From Herbaspirillum sp. SJZ107 (lineage in GTDB: Bacteria > Pseudomonadota > Gammaproteobacteria > Burkholderiales > Burkholderiaceae_D), in NCBI RefSeq assembly GCF_006715485.1, contig NZ_VFNH01000001.1:434001-498000 (forward strand): DNA of 64,000 nt, written 5' to 3'. A program made the translations under genes and the position numbers. Shown here in pieces: positions 39,538 through 47,614 of the stretch; position 1 is the first letter of the stretch; each line of letters starts with the position of its first letter. The notes below the pieces were generated by a model. The model was not told where the DNA came from, made no database searches, and was given only the letters and a program-made list of their open reading frames with translations.

Positions 39538-40314
39538 ATGCTATCCGTACAGTCAATTCCGCCGAACAACGTACAAGCGTGCGTCGAGTGCCGCAAGGGG
39601 CAGAAGCTCGGCTTCGAACTGCGTTTCGCGTTCCAGCCCATCGTCGACGTCGGCGCGCGCAAGGTCATCGCCCATGAAGCCCTGGTGCGCGGTCCGAACG
39701 GCGAAGGCGCGGCCGCCGTGCTGCGCCGCGTCACGCGCGACAACCTGTACCTGTTCGACCAGGCCTGCCGCGTGGGCGCGGTGCGCACTGCCGCCCGCCT
39801 GGGCATCCGCGACCGCATCTCCATCAACTTCCTGCCGAATGCCGTGTACCACCCGGCCACCTGCATCCGCTCGACACTGGCGGCAGCGCGCGAGTGCGAT
39901 TTCCCGGTCGAGAACATCATCTTCGAAGTGACCGAGGGCGAACGGGTCCAGAACCGCGACCACCTGGTGCGCATCATCCGCGCCTACGACGAGATGGGCT
40001 TCTCGACCGCGATCGACGACTTCGGCGCCGGCTACGCCGGGCTGGAACTGCTGTCCGACTACCAGCCCGACATCCTCAAGCTCGACATGCACCTGGTGCG
40101 CGGCATCGATACCAGCAAGCCGCGCCAGGCGATCCTGAAAGGCGTGCAGGCGATGTGCGCCGGCATGGACATCGAGCTGCTGGCCGAAGGCATCGAGACC
40201 CCGGCCGAACGCGACTACCTCGCCGCGGCCGGCATCCGCCTGATGCAGGGCTACCTGTTCGGCAAGCCGGCGCTGGAGGCGGTCGCCGCGATCGATGCAA
40301 GTGCCTGGGCCTGA
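39538..40314 (+). CDS. EAL-domain cyclic-di-GMP phosphodiesterase
   Basis: A 258-residue stand-alone EAL protein. The residues needed for catalysis appear intact: HEALVRG (EAL motif), NFLPNAVY, FEVTEGE, DDFGAGYAGLE (DDFG), KLDMHLVRG, AEGIETPAE and QGYLFGKP. It should cleave c-di-GMP to pGpG in the cytoplasm. No sensory domain is attached, so control may come from the adjacent response regulator or kinase. The gene overlaps the next frame by 20 bases. Confidence 0.9.
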   Translation: MLSVQSIPPNNVQACVECRKGQKLGFELRFAFQPIVDVGARKVIAHEALVRGPNGEGAAAVLRRVTRDNLYLFDQACRVGAVRTAARLGIRDRISINFLPNAVYHPATCIRSTLAAARECDFPVENIIFEVTEGERVQNRDHLVRIIRAYDEMGFSTAIDDFGAGYAGLELLSDYQPDILKLDMHLVRGIDTSKPRQAILKGVQAMCAGMDIELLAEGIETPAERDYLAAAGIRLMQGYLFGKPALEAVAAIDASAWA

Positions 40315-40936
40315 ATTCGGATCCGACGCCCGGCCAGCGCGCGGGATCATGTTTTCGGCACCGATGGTGGCGGCCCTGCTGGCCGGCACCAAGACCCAGA
40401 CCCGGCGCGCGCTGCGCCCGCAGCCGGCGGACGGTGCCGACCTGTCGCTGCTGCGCAATCCGTTCGGACAGCCGGGCGACCTGCTGTGGGTGCGCGAACG
40501 CTTCGCCGCCTTCGGCCACTGGCAGACCCGCCACAACGCCGCCAAGGGGCGCGCCGAGTGGTTCTTCACCGACCTCACGCGGTCGCGCGGGCTAGCCTGG
40601 CGCTATGAAGCGGATGGCGGCGGCGCCGACGCGCACGCGGTGCGAGCCGCCGGCCCGCCCGCCTGGCACAGCCGTCCGGCCCTGTTCATGCCGCGCGCAG
40701 CCAGCCGCATCCTGCTCGGGATCGTCGCCGTGCGCGTCGAGCGGCTGCAGGCGGTGAGCTTGGCCGATGCGCTGGGCGAAGGGGTGGAGCCGGGTGGGGA
40801 CCCGGCGGCCGGCGATCCGGCGGCCGGCGACCCGGTGCAGGCTTACCGGGCGGTGTGGGAAGGGATCAACGGTCCGGGAAGCTGGGATGCCGATCCGCTG
40901 GTGTGGGTGGTGGAATTCCGGCGCTTGACGCCGTAG
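40295..40936 (+). CDS. ASCH-like, phage-type hypothetical protein
   Basis: Up to 213 residues. The pattern FSAPMVAALLAGTKTQTRRALRPQP, GDLLWVRERFAAF, LFMPRAASRILLGIVAVRVERLQAVS, then YRAVWEGINGPGSWDADPLVWVVEFRRL is that of small phage and prophage proteins with an ASCH/PUA-like nucleic acid-binding fold. The start is uncertain: ATG at 40295 overlaps the EAL gene, and ATG at 40349 begins directly before the conserved part; neither has a clear ribosome site. A 15-base tandem duplication gives the GDPAAGDPAAGDP stretch near 40800-40835. Function unknown; possibly moved with phage DNA. Confidence 0.7.
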   Translation: MQVPGPEFGSDARPARGIMFSAPMVAALLAGTKTQTRRALRPQPADGADLSLLRNPFGQPGDLLWVRERFAAFGHWQTRHNAAKGRAEWFFTDLTRSRGLAWRYEADGGGADAHAVRAAGPPAWHSRPALFMPRAASRILLGIVAVRVERLQAVSLADALGEGVEPGGDPAAGDPAAGDPVQAYRAVWEGINGPGSWDADPLVWVVEFRRLTP

Positions 40937-41226
40937 GCGATAACACCTGAACCGTCGTGCCTGGCACCGCCGGGAATCACTTCCACGCAGATGGCACCTA
41001 GGTTGAGCTTCCGGAGACAAGCTTAGAACCTGTACTCCGCTAACATGCGATAAATCCTTCCCGGATATCTGCCATGTTGACGATGTAGGAGAAAAAGCAT
41101 GTGGAAGTTTCCATACATGACTACCAAACTAATAATGACCTGACGCAAGAGAACCCCGGTATCAAAGATATTGCCACTGCGGTTACGTACCATTGGTTTT
41201 CACCATTGCCGAAACTACGGTGTCCA

Positions 41227-43977
41227 ATGAACCTCAAGGATTTAATCAAGGGATCGTCTGGCTTGACCGAGGCGAATCGTCCCATCCATTTACGGCTGTG
41301 GCAAGAACAACGCGTGCTCGACGATGTTTTGTTGGTCAAACGTGTTACCGGTAGTGAAACTTTGTGCGGTGGGCTGGAATACCGGCTTTTTTGCGTATCA
41401 ACGAGAGTTGATCTGGCGTTAAAGGAGTTTATCGCATTGCCGGTCGAGCTCCAGTTTGTGACTGACCGTGGCGATCTGCGTGCCGTGTGCGGCATTGTGG
41501 CACAAGCTGCTGCAGGCCAGAGCGACGGTGGACTCGCAAGCTATGAATTGGTAGTGCGTGACGTGTTGGCGCTGATCGCGTACCGCACAAATACCCGTGT
41601 CTTCCGCAGCCAGAACGAACTGGATATTACGCAAGTCATTCTGGACGAATGGCGTCGGAACAATTCAGTGCTGGCAAAAACTTTCGAAGTGGACTGGTCG
41701 TCCGTAACCAGTAACTACCCGGCGCGGGAATTCACCATGCAGCACAACGAGTCCGATGCCGACTTCTTGCGTCGGTTATGGAAGCGGCGTGGCATTGCGT
41801 GGTTCATACGGCCCGGTCAAGCCAGCCATACACAAAGCCAGGATCTGCCCGGCCATACCTTGGTACTGTTCGATGACGCATTCACGTTGTTGCAAAATGC
41901 GGCTGGCACCATCCGCTATCACCGGGATGACGGTACCGAACACAGCGATACCATTTTCGGGTGGAGTCCTGTGCGCAAACTGGCGCCGGGCCAGATCAGC
42001 CGTTTGAGTTGGGATTACATGCAGGGCCGCCCAACGTCGGGTAATACTCCATCCTGCATCGACCAAGGTACGATGGGCAACCGGATGGCAGCTAGTCTCG
42101 ATGACTACTTGGTGGATGTGCCGCATGCGGGAGCGGATGGTAACGATTATCGGGATCTCGGCGAGTTGCGCATGAAGCGGCTCGAGTACGAGTCCAAGTG
42201 CTTTCATGGCGAGGGCAGTGTACGTGCGCTGTGTGTCGGGCAGTGGATCGGTTTGAGCGGCCATCCTGAAATCGATCTACATCCTGAGAAAGAACGCGAA
42301 TTCGTCGTCACGAGCCTGGAAGTCGATGCGGAAAACAATCTTCCCAAGACGCTCGATGAGCGGATACAGCGACTGTTTGCGCTCAACCGCTGGGATGATG
42401 GCGCCCCTGCAAACATATTGCGACAAGCCAGCACGGAACGTGGCATGCGTTATACGAATCGCTTCTCGTGCGTGCGTCGCGGTGTCCCGATCGTACCCGC
42501 TTTTGATCCCCGCATCGACCTGCCTCGTCCACAACTGCAGAGTGCCCTCGTGGTGGGCCCGCCTGGCGAAGAAGTGCATTGTGACGAGCATGGCCGGGTC
42601 AAGGTGCGCTTTCCCGGCACCAGGGCAGAAGACCATCGCCATGCGCAGGATGCCGGCGCCAGCGATAGCGACCGCGATTCTGCCTGGGTACGCGTGGCCA
42701 GCACATGGGCCAGCAATCAATGGGGGACCATTATGTTGCCGCGAGTCGGGGACGAAGTCATGATCGATTTTTTGGGAGGCGACCCTGACAAGCCGATCAT
42801 CGTGGCCCGGGTCTATGGCGGCACGGCGCCGCCGCCTTCTTTTAGCCATACCGGGACACTCCCGGGTAACAAGTACCTAGCCGGCATCAAGAGCAAAGAA
42901 GTGCAGGGTACCCGCTACAACCAGCTGCGCCTGGACGACACACCGGGACAGATCAATGCGCAGCTGTCTTCCCAGCACGGACATAGCGAACTGAATCTCG
43001 GGTGGCTTACCCACCCACGTAACGAGGGCAGAGGAGAAGCACGCGGCGAAGGGGCGGAACTGCGCAGCGACCATGCTGTAGCAGTGCGCGGCGCGCAAGG
43101 TGTGCTCATCAGCGCTGCTGCGCGTCAGCGTGCCAGCGACAAACAGCTTGACCGCGCGGAGCTGACGGGTTTAGTCGAAGCGCTGCAAGGCGTACAACAG
43201 CAACTGGCCGAGCTGGCTTCGACACATTACGCGGGCGACACCGATGACAAGGAACTCAAACAACTGATCGGTTATTTGAAGGATTGGGAGTTCGGCAGCA
43301 ATACAGAAAAGAAAGCTGCGGGTACTGGCGGCCAACCTGTGGTGGCGCTGTCTGCACCTGCGGGTGTTGCGGTCACGAGCCAGGACAACATTGCGATCGG
43401 CGCGCAAACGCATCTCGACATGGTCAGCATCGGCAATACCCAGCTCTCTGTCGGGCGGAAATTGCTGGCGCGTGCATCGGAAAATATCAGCCTGTTCGCC
43501 CATCGCCTTGGCATCAAGCTCATCGCTGCCAGCGGCAAACTGGAATTGCAGACCCATACTGACGACATCGAAGTCACTTCCTCCAAACGCATCGTCTTGA
43601 CCGCCACTGACGAAATCGTGCTGCAGGCACCCAAGCTGCGCTTCGTGGCGCAAGGTGCTCAAGTGGAGATCGGTGGTGGAACCATCACACAGCAGAGCAG
43701 CGGTGAACATTCGATCAAATCGTCGAAGTTCGCACATGTCGGCCCAGGTGGTGGCAGCCCAACCGCTGCAAAGTCGCCAGTGAGCAAATTCGACCATGAC
43801 CAGCAGACCGTTCTGCGTTGGGTGGGCACGGATGAGCCCATGAAGAATCAACGCTACCGTATAACTACCGAAGAAGGACGGATCTTTGAGGGCAGTACTG
43901 ATGCCAACGGGTTTACCGAACGTTTTACCAGCACCATTCCTTTTGCGCGCTACAGCATCGAAGTACTTGAAGACTAA
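41227..43977 (+). CDS. vgrG: type VI secretion system tip protein VgrG
   Basis: A 916-residue spike protein. N-terminal gp27-like region (MNLKDLIKGSSGLTEANRPIHLRLW; ALIAYRTNTRVFRSQ; AREFTMQHNESDADFLRRLWKRRGIAWF) is followed by a gp5 OB-fold (about residues 440-540, with the hallmark GRVKVRFPG and WGTIMLPRVGDEVMIDFLGGDPDKPIIVARVYGG). A DUF2345-like helix follows, then a C-terminal extension ending FERFTSTIPFARYSIEVLED-like residues. The family start is at 41227; a GTG at 41101 has a good AGGAG site and would add 42 residues. Base composition is lower in GC than neighbours, marking acquired DNA. No structural T6SS genes are in view. Confidence 0.9.
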   Translation: MNLKDLIKGSSGLTEANRPIHLRLWQEQRVLDDVLLVKRVTGSETLCGGLEYRLFCVSTRVDLALKEFIALPVELQFVTDRGDLRAVCGIVAQAAAGQSDGGLASYELVVRDVLALIAYRTNTRVFRSQNELDITQVILDEWRRNNSVLAKTFEVDWSSVTSNYPAREFTMQHNESDADFLRRLWKRRGIAWFIRPGQASHTQSQDLPGHTLVLFDDAFTLLQNAAGTIRYHRDDGTEHSDTIFGWSPVRKLAPGQISRLSWDYMQGRPTSGNTPSCIDQGTMGNRMAASLDDYLVDVPHAGADGNDYRDLGELRMKRLEYESKCFHGEGSVRALCVGQWIGLSGHPEIDLHPEKEREFVVTSLEVDAENNLPKTLDERIQRLFALNRWDDGAPANILRQASTERGMRYTNRFSCVRRGVPIVPAFDPRIDLPRPQLQSALVVGPPGEEVHCDEHGRVKVRFPGTRAEDHRHAQDAGASDSDRDSAWVRVASTWASNQWGTIMLPRVGDEVMIDFLGGDPDKPIIVARVYGGTAPPPSFSHTGTLPGNKYLAGIKSKEVQGTRYNQLRLDDTPGQINAQLSSQHGHSELNLGWLTHPRNEGRGEARGEGAELRSDHAVAVRGAQGVLISAAARQRASDKQLDRAELTGLVEALQGVQQQLAELASTHYAGDTDDKELKQLIGYLKDWEFGSNTEKKAAGTGGQPVVALSAPAGVAVTSQDNIAIGAQTHLDMVSIGNTQLSVGRKLLARASENISLFAHRLGIKLIAASGKLELQTHTDDIEVTSSKRIVLTATDEIVLQAPKLRFVAQGAQVEIGGGTITQQSSGEHSIKSSKFAHVGPGGGSPTAAKSPVSKFDHDQQTVLRWVGTDEPMKNQRYRITTEEGRIFEGSTDANGFTERFTSTIPFARYSIEVLED

Positions 43978-43995
43978 CTTTAAAGGATAAATACG

Positions 43996-45750
43996 ATGAC
44001 GACCGCTGAGCACCCATTACCCGCACAACATAACAACAGCACAGCGCGAAAAGCGGAAGGGTTTGCGACACCAAAGCAGGACAAGAAACCTCAGTGCGCT
44101 AGGTTTCTACCCAAGCGGGTGCTGCCGATAATTTTTCTGCCGGGGATCATGGGATCAAATCTCCGCATTAGTGTGCAGCGGCAACAAGAAACGCGTAGGA
44201 ATGACAATATCGCTTGGCGGCCCGATACCCTTGGCCCTGGGAACATCAGTAGCGCTGCGAATGAAAAACCGTCCGAACGTCAACTGCGATTAGACCCTTT
44301 ACAGACCACGGTTGATATTTATGATCCGGCCGGGCCTTCCGAAATCAGCGCTGACGGTCGACACGGCAATGTGAGTCTCGACAAGAATTTTCGTTCTCCG
44401 TTACTCACCGATGACCCGCCAACCGCAAAGAATAGGCGTACTGCCGTACAAAAGGCGCGAGAGCGGGGCTGGGGCGAAGTTTTTTTCAAAAGCTACGGGG
44501 CGTTGTTGCAACATCTCGAGATGCGCCTCAATAATACTTTTTTCGAAAGCAAGATACGGCAGGAGTGGCGCGATGTCGTTGGGGTAGATCCGGTTGTCTG
44601 GGGCCTTGATCCAAAGCTGCCACAGCAGGCATTGACCGAAGATGAGCTAAAGAAGGTTGCTACCGGTTGCTGGTTTGCCGTGTATGCATTTGGCTATAAC
44701 TGGCTGCAGTCCAACGGTGATAGCGCCAGAATAATAGCCGTCCGAATCAAGAAAGTAATCGATGACTTGAACCAGTCTGGCTATGAATGCAATCAGGTTA
44801 TCGTCGTGACCCATTCTATGGGAGGATTGGTTGGTCGGGCTCTAATTCACCCAAAATACGGGAACTTGCAGGATAAGGTCTTAGGTATTGTCCATGGCGT
44901 AATGCCTGCTATTGGTGCCCCAGCCGCCTATAGCCGCATGAGAGCGGGGTTCGAGGATCCAGGCCTGCTTAGAAGTCCGAAAGATAGCCTTACTGCAAAG
45001 GTGGCTGGCAACCATGGCGACGAAGTGACGGCGGTCCTGGCGAATGCGCAGGGTGGAATGGAGTTATTGCCCACGGAGTCCTATGGCAACGGCTGGTTGC
45101 GCGTCATGTATAACGGCCGTGATTTGGAGTCTTGGCCAAAGCAGGGTGATCCGTATGGTGAAATCTATAAGGTGCGCGGCGCATGGTATGCACTCTTTCG
45201 TGAGGAATGGATCAATCCTTCTGGAATGCAGGCAAGAGATGGGGGCGGAACATTTAAACGAACATGCAATTATCTAAATCGTGCCCAGAGTTTCCATCAA
45301 AACATCGCCAACACATTTCATCCAAACAGCTACGCACATTATGGAGCCGACCGAAAAAGGAAAAGTTTCGGTGAGGTTATATGGGAGATTGACAAGAATT
45401 GTGCCGACCCTACTGGTTGGCAGAACTGGTCGATCTTAAGCGATACCCGACAAGGAAAACTTGGATTGGTTCGTTGGGATCCCCTCAGCCCTAATAATAA
45501 GGCGCTTCGACCGGTTAGAGATAACGATGACATGCCCGCTCCGATCCACGCCACTATTCTGCCAGCCTCATCACCAGGTGACCAAACCGTACCCGCCAGA
45601 TCCGCCGACTATCAACTGAATAGTGGCATATTCAGGGGAGTGTTCCGCCAGACTGGTTACGAACATCAAGGAAGCTACCAAGATCCGCGGGCAATCGCAT
45701 CGACCTTGTACAGCATCATACGGATTGCCCAGAGTGCAACGTGGAAATGA
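43996..45750 (+). CDS. candidate T6SS lipase effector (alpha/beta hydrolase)
   Basis: A 584-residue hydrolase placed directly after vgrG. The LCAT-like front IIFLPGIMGSNLRI, nucleophile elbow VTHSMGGLVGRAL (about residue 272, first glycine replaced by threonine), an acid candidate in SSPGDQTVPARSADY and histidine in TGYEHQGSY support a serine lipase/phospholipase. Such enzymes delivered with VgrG attack membranes of rival cells (Tle class); I cannot assign a Tle subfamily from sequence alone. It lacks a signal peptide, as expected for a VgrG cargo. The next gene should be its immunity protein. Low GC like the whole island. Confidence 0.8.
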   Translation: MTTAEHPLPAQHNNSTARKAEGFATPKQDKKPQCARFLPKRVLPIIFLPGIMGSNLRISVQRQQETRRNDNIAWRPDTLGPGNISSAANEKPSERQLRLDPLQTTVDIYDPAGPSEISADGRHGNVSLDKNFRSPLLTDDPPTAKNRRTAVQKARERGWGEVFFKSYGALLQHLEMRLNNTFFESKIRQEWRDVVGVDPVVWGLDPKLPQQALTEDELKKVATGCWFAVYAFGYNWLQSNGDSARIIAVRIKKVIDDLNQSGYECNQVIVVTHSMGGLVGRALIHPKYGNLQDKVLGIVHGVMPAIGAPAAYSRMRAGFEDPGLLRSPKDSLTAKVAGNHGDEVTAVLANAQGGMELLPTESYGNGWLRVMYNGRDLESWPKQGDPYGEIYKVRGAWYALFREEWINPSGMQARDGGGTFKRTCNYLNRAQSFHQNIANTFHPNSYAHYGADRKRKSFGEVIWEIDKNCADPTGWQNWSILSDTRQGKLGLVRWDPLSPNNKALRPVRDNDDMPAPIHATILPASSPGDQTVPARSADYQLNSGIFRGVFRQTGYEHQGSYQDPRAIASTLYSIIRIAQSATWK

Positions 45751-45763
45751 TTAAGGCAAAGTT

Positions 45764-47260
45764 ATGAATTTGTCCGTCATTAAATGCGTGTGCCTCGCCT
45801 CTATGACCTTTCCGCTGCTGCTGTTGGCGGGCTGCAAAGACAATCCAAAAGAATGGACGACGCCAAATATGACTGCACTTACACCTCGCCTGCAAGCAGT
45901 GTTCGAGAAAACCAAAACGGTCTGCTTTGGGCGGTTTATGGTCGATGTGCCTGCATCGTCGACTGTCGTGTGGGGTAATGTTGACATACCGCTGAGCGTG
46001 AAGGTTTATCCTCTGGGCGAAAATGAAGTGGATAATTTAGCTCAAAAATTCATCGATGATCTGAAAAGCGAAAAGGCCATTAACCACGATGATGTGCCTT
46101 TATTGCTATCCGTGAGCATCATGGATCAACCTGAAGGGAAAATTGTAACTGGTTATGAAGATTTTCAATCTATTGATGACCTTAGAATTAACGGATATTT
46201 TAGGTTGAAAAATGACGGAGTTGTGATAAGTAGCCGTCCCTTACGAGAAGAAAAAGACCAAACGATCGCAGATATAATCAGCATCGCGCAACGTCTCCGG
46301 CAACGTACCGAAAAGGAAGTGCCAAGCGAGCCAGGCAATTGCATTGAATACGCTTTCCTACCAGATAAGCCTGGAAGTGATGGCGAGCGATCTCAGGATC
46401 TAATTCGCATCGGCTTTCGGCTTGGCGAGTTCCCTGATACTCATCTCTCGATTTTTGTGGGGCCGTCGAATCCTTATCATACTGAAAGTAACTCGCTGGA
46501 ATGGCAGCTTGAAAGGTTGGAGACAAATTTGAAGGCCGAGAACCCTAACCACCCGCAGCTAAAAACCAAATATCTGCGAAAGGGAAAACGTCAGATTCAT
46601 GGCTGGATTGACGGTTTCGAAGCCCTATCACGCTCGGCAGAACAGCGAGATATACATTCGTTTCATGATTTCGGTATGGATTTTCGAGGGGTACCGTCTG
46701 ATCCAATGAGACCTTATGCAGACGTACGCATGCAGACCGGAGTCGCCGACAACGTCGCCGGTGCGACCAAAGCCAGTCTGACCGACGAAGAAGCGATAGC
46801 AGCCTGGGATAAGATCACTAGCACAATTCGCCTGCGACCAACAACTGTTATGACAGTTAAGAGTTCCGGCGCCGATATGAAACCGCGCATTCCTTTAGGG
46901 GAGCTTGCTGCAACCGGTCGTGTCTGCCCTCAAACCGGCTGGTGGGAACCTGATCAATCGCATGATCGAGTATCACGCCAGCGTCAACATATCAAGGCCG
47001 GTGAACAGATGCCTCATTTGGTTACGCATGGAAAGCCATCGTTATGGCAAAAGTTTAAGGGTGAACAACCTGCTTATAGTACGGCGACAGTCTGGAAACT
47101 GGCCAGCTATGATGATTCACCTGTTTCTACCGACGCTGAGGCACGGTCAGCTGCGATTGCACATGTTTCATCGAGTGATCCTTCTACTACTAAAAACGCC
47201 CTGGATGAAACGAGTGCAGACGGTCCAAATCCAGACGCTTCTTCGCCTGAGAAAGGGTAG
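45764..47260 (+). CDS. Tli4-like immunity lipoprotein
   Basis: A 498-residue lipoprotein with lipobox LLLLAGCK (cysteine about residue 24), so membrane-anchored in the periplasm where a lipase effector would act. The region KTVCFGRFMVDVPASSTVVWG and the C-terminal module CPQTGWWEPDQS ... AGEQMPHL resemble Tli4-family immunity proteins. Position between effector and PAAR gene, with 13- and 2-base gaps, fits an effector-immunity-tip operon. A low-complexity tail (DETSADGPNPDASSPEKG) ends it. Codon use is markedly AT-richer than flanking genes. Confidence 0.75.
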   Translation: MNLSVIKCVCLASMTFPLLLLAGCKDNPKEWTTPNMTALTPRLQAVFEKTKTVCFGRFMVDVPASSTVVWGNVDIPLSVKVYPLGENEVDNLAQKFIDDLKSEKAINHDDVPLLLSVSIMDQPEGKIVTGYEDFQSIDDLRINGYFRLKNDGVVISSRPLREEKDQTIADIISIAQRLRQRTEKEVPSEPGNCIEYAFLPDKPGSDGERSQDLIRIGFRLGEFPDTHLSIFVGPSNPYHTESNSLEWQLERLETNLKAENPNHPQLKTKYLRKGKRQIHGWIDGFEALSRSAEQRDIHSFHDFGMDFRGVPSDPMRPYADVRMQTGVADNVAGATKASLTDEEAIAAWDKITSTIRLRPTTVMTVKSSGADMKPRIPLGELAATGRVCPQTGWWEPDQSHDRVSRQRQHIKAGEQMPHLVTHGKPSLWQKFKGEQPAYSTATVWKLASYDDSPVSTDAEARSAAIAHVSSSDPSTTKNALDETSADGPNPDASSPEKG

Positions 47261-47262
47261 GC

Positions 47263-47529
47263 ATGCCTAACGTGATTCGCCTCGGTGACGCCACGTCACA
47301 CGGTGGCAAGGTCATGAGCGTAAGCGCAACCCATTTCACTGTGGACGGCATCCCAGTCGCCCGTGTCGGCGACGTATGCAGTTGTCCTATCAAGGGTCAC
47401 GACAAATGCACCGTTGCCGAGGGTGATCCAACACATCTCATCGACGGCATCGCGGTTGCCTATGACGGCCATAAAACCACTTGTGGCGCCATCCTGACTG
47501 CATCCATTGGAAATTTCAGCAGTCAATAG
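47263..47529 (+). CDS. PAAR-domain spike tip protein
   Basis: An 88-residue PAAR repeat protein (IRLGDATSHGGKVMSVSATHFTVDGIPVARVGDVCSCPIKGHDKCTVAEGDP). It sharpens the VgrG spike, binding zinc through histidine and cysteines. Two bases after the immunity gene, so the last member of the cargo operon. Confidence 0.9.
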   Translation: MPNVIRLGDATSHGGKVMSVSATHFTVDGIPVARVGDVCSCPIKGHDKCTVAEGDPTHLIDGIAVAYDGHKTTCGAILTASIGNFSSQ

Positions 47530-47542
47530 TCCAGTTAACACT

Positions 47543-47598
47543 AAACCCGGCAGGCCATAGGCACTGCCGGGTTTGCCAAGACACGCCAGGTGTCTTGG
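47543..47598. terminator. two consecutive hairpins between convergent PAAR and SulP genes
   Basis: A perfect 11-bp stem (AAACCCGGCAG / CTGCCGGGTTT, 47543-47574) is followed directly by a perfect 9-bp stem (CCAAGACAC / GTGTCTTGG, 47576-47598). Both can work in either direction. Confidence 0.7.
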
Positions 47599-47614
47599 TG
47601 GATTTCACGACGGA

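Noticed and set aside
41099..41145. ATG immediately before the vgrG leader GTG
   Set aside because: Its frame stops after about 13 codons, with no sign of a leader peptide function.
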